Of a stretch of DNA of 64,000 nucleotides, positions 61,000 through 64,000 are shown one piece after another; positions within the stretch are counted from its first letter, which is position 1; each line of letters opens with the position of its first letter. The notes under the pieces are model-generated. The model was not told the DNA's origin, did no database searches, and saw only the letters and a list, made by a program, of their open reading frames with translations. The DNA comes from Enhygromyxa salina (GTDB taxonomy: Bacteria > Myxococcota_A > Polyangia > Nannocystales > Nannocystaceae): assembly GCF_002994635.1 (NCBI RefSeq), contig NZ_PVNL01000019.1, positions 1 through 64,000 on the forward strand, written 5' to 3'. The translations under genes and the position numbers were made by a program.

Positions 61000-61965
61000 T
61001 CAGAACGGTGGGACGCAGTCGAGTTTCACGGTCTCTCGCCTGGCGCTCTCGACCTCGACGCCGAGCACCAGGCACTCGAGATCGAAATCGAAGTTTATCT
61101 CACCGTCGCCGGGCGGGTTCTGGAACGCGAAGTAGACGAAGCCAACGTCGTTGTAAGGTATCTGCGCCTCGCACTCTTGCGCGATCGTCGGTGCTGGGCA
61201 GTCGCCATCGCAGTTGGTGCGGTGTAGGTACACGTCCGCGTAGGCCCACAGCTCGTACTGACAGTCGGCGTCGCCGGACTGCCAGCGCCGCACACCCACG
61301 TGATAGCCGAGCGGTGCCCAGCCAGTGCGACGGTCGAGCACGCGGCCGAAGTCGTTGCCGTGTTCGAACTGAACCGCAGCGCGCTGCAAGACCGTATCAT
61401 TTTCGCAGCCAGCGTCGACGGGATCGCACAGATCGTACTCATGCCACTCGAAGGTTAGCGGCGCGAGCCAGGTGTTGGGGGTCTCGCCGTACACACCGAG
61501 GTGACCTTCGGGGACCGGGTCTCCGAAGGTCGCAGCGACGAGCTCGCCCGTGGCCATGTCGCGCATGACGCCCCAGCTGGTCGAGCACGGCGAATCTTCG
61601 CAGGCGAAGTCGCGGCCGAAGATGCGCACGTGGTCACCGGGAGCGAGGCCGACGTCGGCGCCAGCTGCGGGATCGTCGATGGTGACTCGAGCGTCCTGAA
61701 TGCCATCGGTGCAGTCGTCCTCGATGCACAGGGGGTCGGGCGAATCGCCATCGCCATCGCCATCGCCATCGCCATCGCCATCGCCATCGCCATCGCCATC
61801 GCCATCGCCATCGCCATCCCCGTCGCCATCCCCGCTAGAGCCGTCGTTCGAGCACGACTCCTCGTCTGCGTCGCCGGAGGTCGTGGTGTCTTCTTCGTCA
61901 GGCGTGTCACAGACCAGCGACAGATTGAGGACGAGGGCGGAGAGTATAGCGATTCGTGCGCTCAT
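61000..61965 (-). CDS. (GD)n-linker secreted protein, probable lipoprotein
   Basis: 321 aa. The signal peptide ends LSLVC (Cys19), a weak lipobox because Val sits at -1. An acidic segment and a long pure Gly-Asp repeat (about 47-75) form the linker. The globular part (about 78-321) has about 12 Cys and beta-rich blocks (DARVTIDDPAAGADVGLAPG, NTWLAPLTFEWHEYDLCDP, VGFVYFAFQNPPGDGEINFD). No family is recognised. The linker is encoded by a perfect hexanucleotide repeat, so its length may vary. TAACGT ends 6 nt before the ATG; a strong hairpin follows the stop. Confidence 0.83.
   Translation of the reverse strand: MSARIAILSALVLNLSLVCDTPDEEDTTTSGDADEESCSNDGSSGDGDGDGDGDGDGDGDGDGDGDGDGDGDGDSPDPLCIEDDCTDGIQDARVTIDDPAAGADVGLAPGDHVRIFGRDFACEDSPCSTSWGVMRDMATGELVAATFGDPVPEGHLGVYGETPNTWLAPLTFEWHEYDLCDPVDAGCENDTVLQRAAVQFEHGNDFGRVLDRRTGWAPLGYHVGVRRWQSGDADCQYELWAYADVYLHRTNCDGDCPAPTIAQECEAQIPYNDVGFVYFAFQNPPGDGEINFDFDLECLVLGVEVESARRETVKLDCVPPF
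61744..61818. repeat. Perfect hexanucleotide repeat ATCGCC
   Basis: 75 bp of uninterrupted ATCGCC (12.5 units on the plus strand) encode the Gly-Asp linker of the minus-strand gene. The unit keeps frame, so slippage would change linker length only. Confidence 0.92.
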
Positions 61966-61971
61966 GCGGGA

Positions 61972-61977
61972 ACGTTA
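61972..61977 (-). promoter_or_regulatory. -10-like TAACGT
   Basis: TAACGT on the minus strand ends 6 nt before the ATG at 61965. Confidence 0.5.
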
Positions 61978-62216
61978 GACTCGCTTCTCGCCGCCAGTAA
62001 ATGAGGGGTTTCCCTCAATCCGGCGGGCTTGCGACCCGTTGCGCCTGTTGTCGCCAAGGTGCCGCTCGACGGGTTGAGCGGTGTTGGTGCGTGAGCAGTC
62101 GAGCTTTTGTGAAGCGGTGAATCTCGATCGAGATCCATCGAGTGGACGAAGTCGCGCTCGCTCGACCGACGCGCGAGTCTCCGTCACGCCCATGTAGGGG
62201 CGAGGTGGTCCCTCGA

Positions 62217-62477
62217 TCAGGGGGTGAGCGCGAGGTCGGGCGCCTTGGTCAGGCGCAGGACGCCCGGGAGCGGGGGTGTCGATGTGCACGGGACGGCCAG
62301 GACGTAGCGGATTTCGAGGCCCGCCTCAATGCGGTGGATCTCGGCGCGGGAGACCGCGACGGCGGCCGTCGTCGGGTCCGCGACAGGGGCGGACGACTCG
62401 GGACGGCACGCGCCGAGCGTCGCGGCCGCACAGCCCGCCATCATGGAGGCGTTTCGTATCGTTCGTTTCGCGAGCAT
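62217..62477 (-). CDS. Small putative lipoprotein
   Basis: 86 aa. A basic n-region (MLAKRTIRN), a hydrophobic core and lipobox LGAC (Cys24) are followed by about 60 residues with no recognised domain (EIHRIEAGLEIRYVLAVPCT). The frame continues upstream to 62774, but that portion is Arg/Gly-rich and unlike a protein; TATCGT ending 7 nt before the ATG at 62477 supports the short form. Function unknown. Confidence 0.6.
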   Translation of the reverse strand: MLAKRTIRNASMMAGCAAATLGACRPESSAPVADPTTAAVAVSRAEIHRIEAGLEIRYVLAVPCTSTPPLPGVLRLTKAPDLALTP

Positions 62478-62781
62478 CGGCCGAACGATACCCGGGCGGG
62501 CTCGTACACTGCTATCTCCCGAACCACCGGCACCTGCGGTTCCCTGAGCGCGGGTCGCCCGCGGTGCACGGGACGGAGGCTCAATGCCATGTCGTCGCCC
62601 GAGTCTAGCTAGATTTTTCCGCACGTCGTGCGACCCATGGACACAGGAAATGTGTTCAGAGCCCCCTCCCAGGGGGCCACACATGCGCCTGCGAACAAAC
62701 AGCCCCGAGGAGCGAAGCGACCAGACGCGCCAGCGGCTGCAGTCGGCGAAGTCTAAGGTCCATGTGGGGGTCATTTACTAG
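62478..62781. other. Intergenic region with one hairpin
   Basis: 304 bp without a convincing gene. TATCGT (62485-62490, minus) is the probable -10 of the small lipoprotein. GCCCCCT-CCC-AGGGGGC (62661-62677) is a 7-bp hairpin about 105 nt past the stop of the zinc-ribbon gene and might be its terminator. Confidence 0.5.
62485..62490 (-). promoter_or_regulatory. -10-like TATCGT
   Basis: TATCGT on the minus strand ends 7 nt before the ATG at 62477. Confidence 0.45.

Positions 62782-64000
<1,219 letters not shown>

Overview
The window reads as chromosome of a high-GC myxobacterium, most likely of the Nannocystis/Plesiocystis/Enhygromyxa group (inferred). The grounds are fourteen predicted lipoproteins, several with acidic Gly-Asp or Ser/Thr linkers; two large Ser/Thr kinases fused to TPR-type repeats; myxobacterial Cys-rich repeats; AddAB-type recombination nucleases; and a DHCR24-like sterol side-chain reductase, which fits a group known to contain sterol-making bacteria. 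No rRNA, tRNA, CRISPR array, insertion sequence or replication origin was recognised.

Layout. 1-2022: 3' part of a TPR-like gene leaving the left edge. 2123-7914: four secreted lipoproteins (Cys-rich, DUF2264, Asp/Lys-repeat, two-haem cytochrome). 8061-11150: kinase-TPR protein. 11157-14342: a visibly A/T-richer patch with unknown small genes, two overlapping lipoprotein genes (the second carrying an HNH-like motif) and a dodecin. 14516-17568: ECF sigma operon with a putative membrane anti-sigma and a target lipoprotein, joined by a duplicated promoter element. 17600-24699: membrane protein, orphan ECF sigma, cyclophilin, DHCR24-like reductase, SspB, CAP-domain lipoprotein, HNH protein. 24764-30821: LigB-like lipoprotein, YjbR protein, GH5 glycoceramidase-like lipoprotein, GST, sirtuin, TetR, PEBP. 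30869-42896: AddA, AddB and two related secreted proteins, all on the minus strand. 43336-48113: two-gene sensory kinase operon. 48260-55545: propeller lipoproteins, potassium channel, FHA-arrestin protein, polytopic membrane protein. 55567-59589: kinase-ATPase-TPR protein. 59778-64000: unknown genes, a decayed ArsR-AHSA1 pair, a (GD)n lipoprotein and a zinc-ribbon protein cut by the right edge.

The themes are secretion to the envelope, phosphorylation-based signalling and transcription control. The strongest window-wide signal is a TANNNT hexamer ending 6-8 nt before the start codon of 16 genes, the known signature of leaderless or nearly leaderless transcripts; it also helps choose starts (for example the GTG at 59589). 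The second is a three-block element of 27 identical bases found before the ECF sigma gene (15588-15622) and before the lipoprotein two genes downstream (16972-17007), which suggests an autoregulated sigma regulon.
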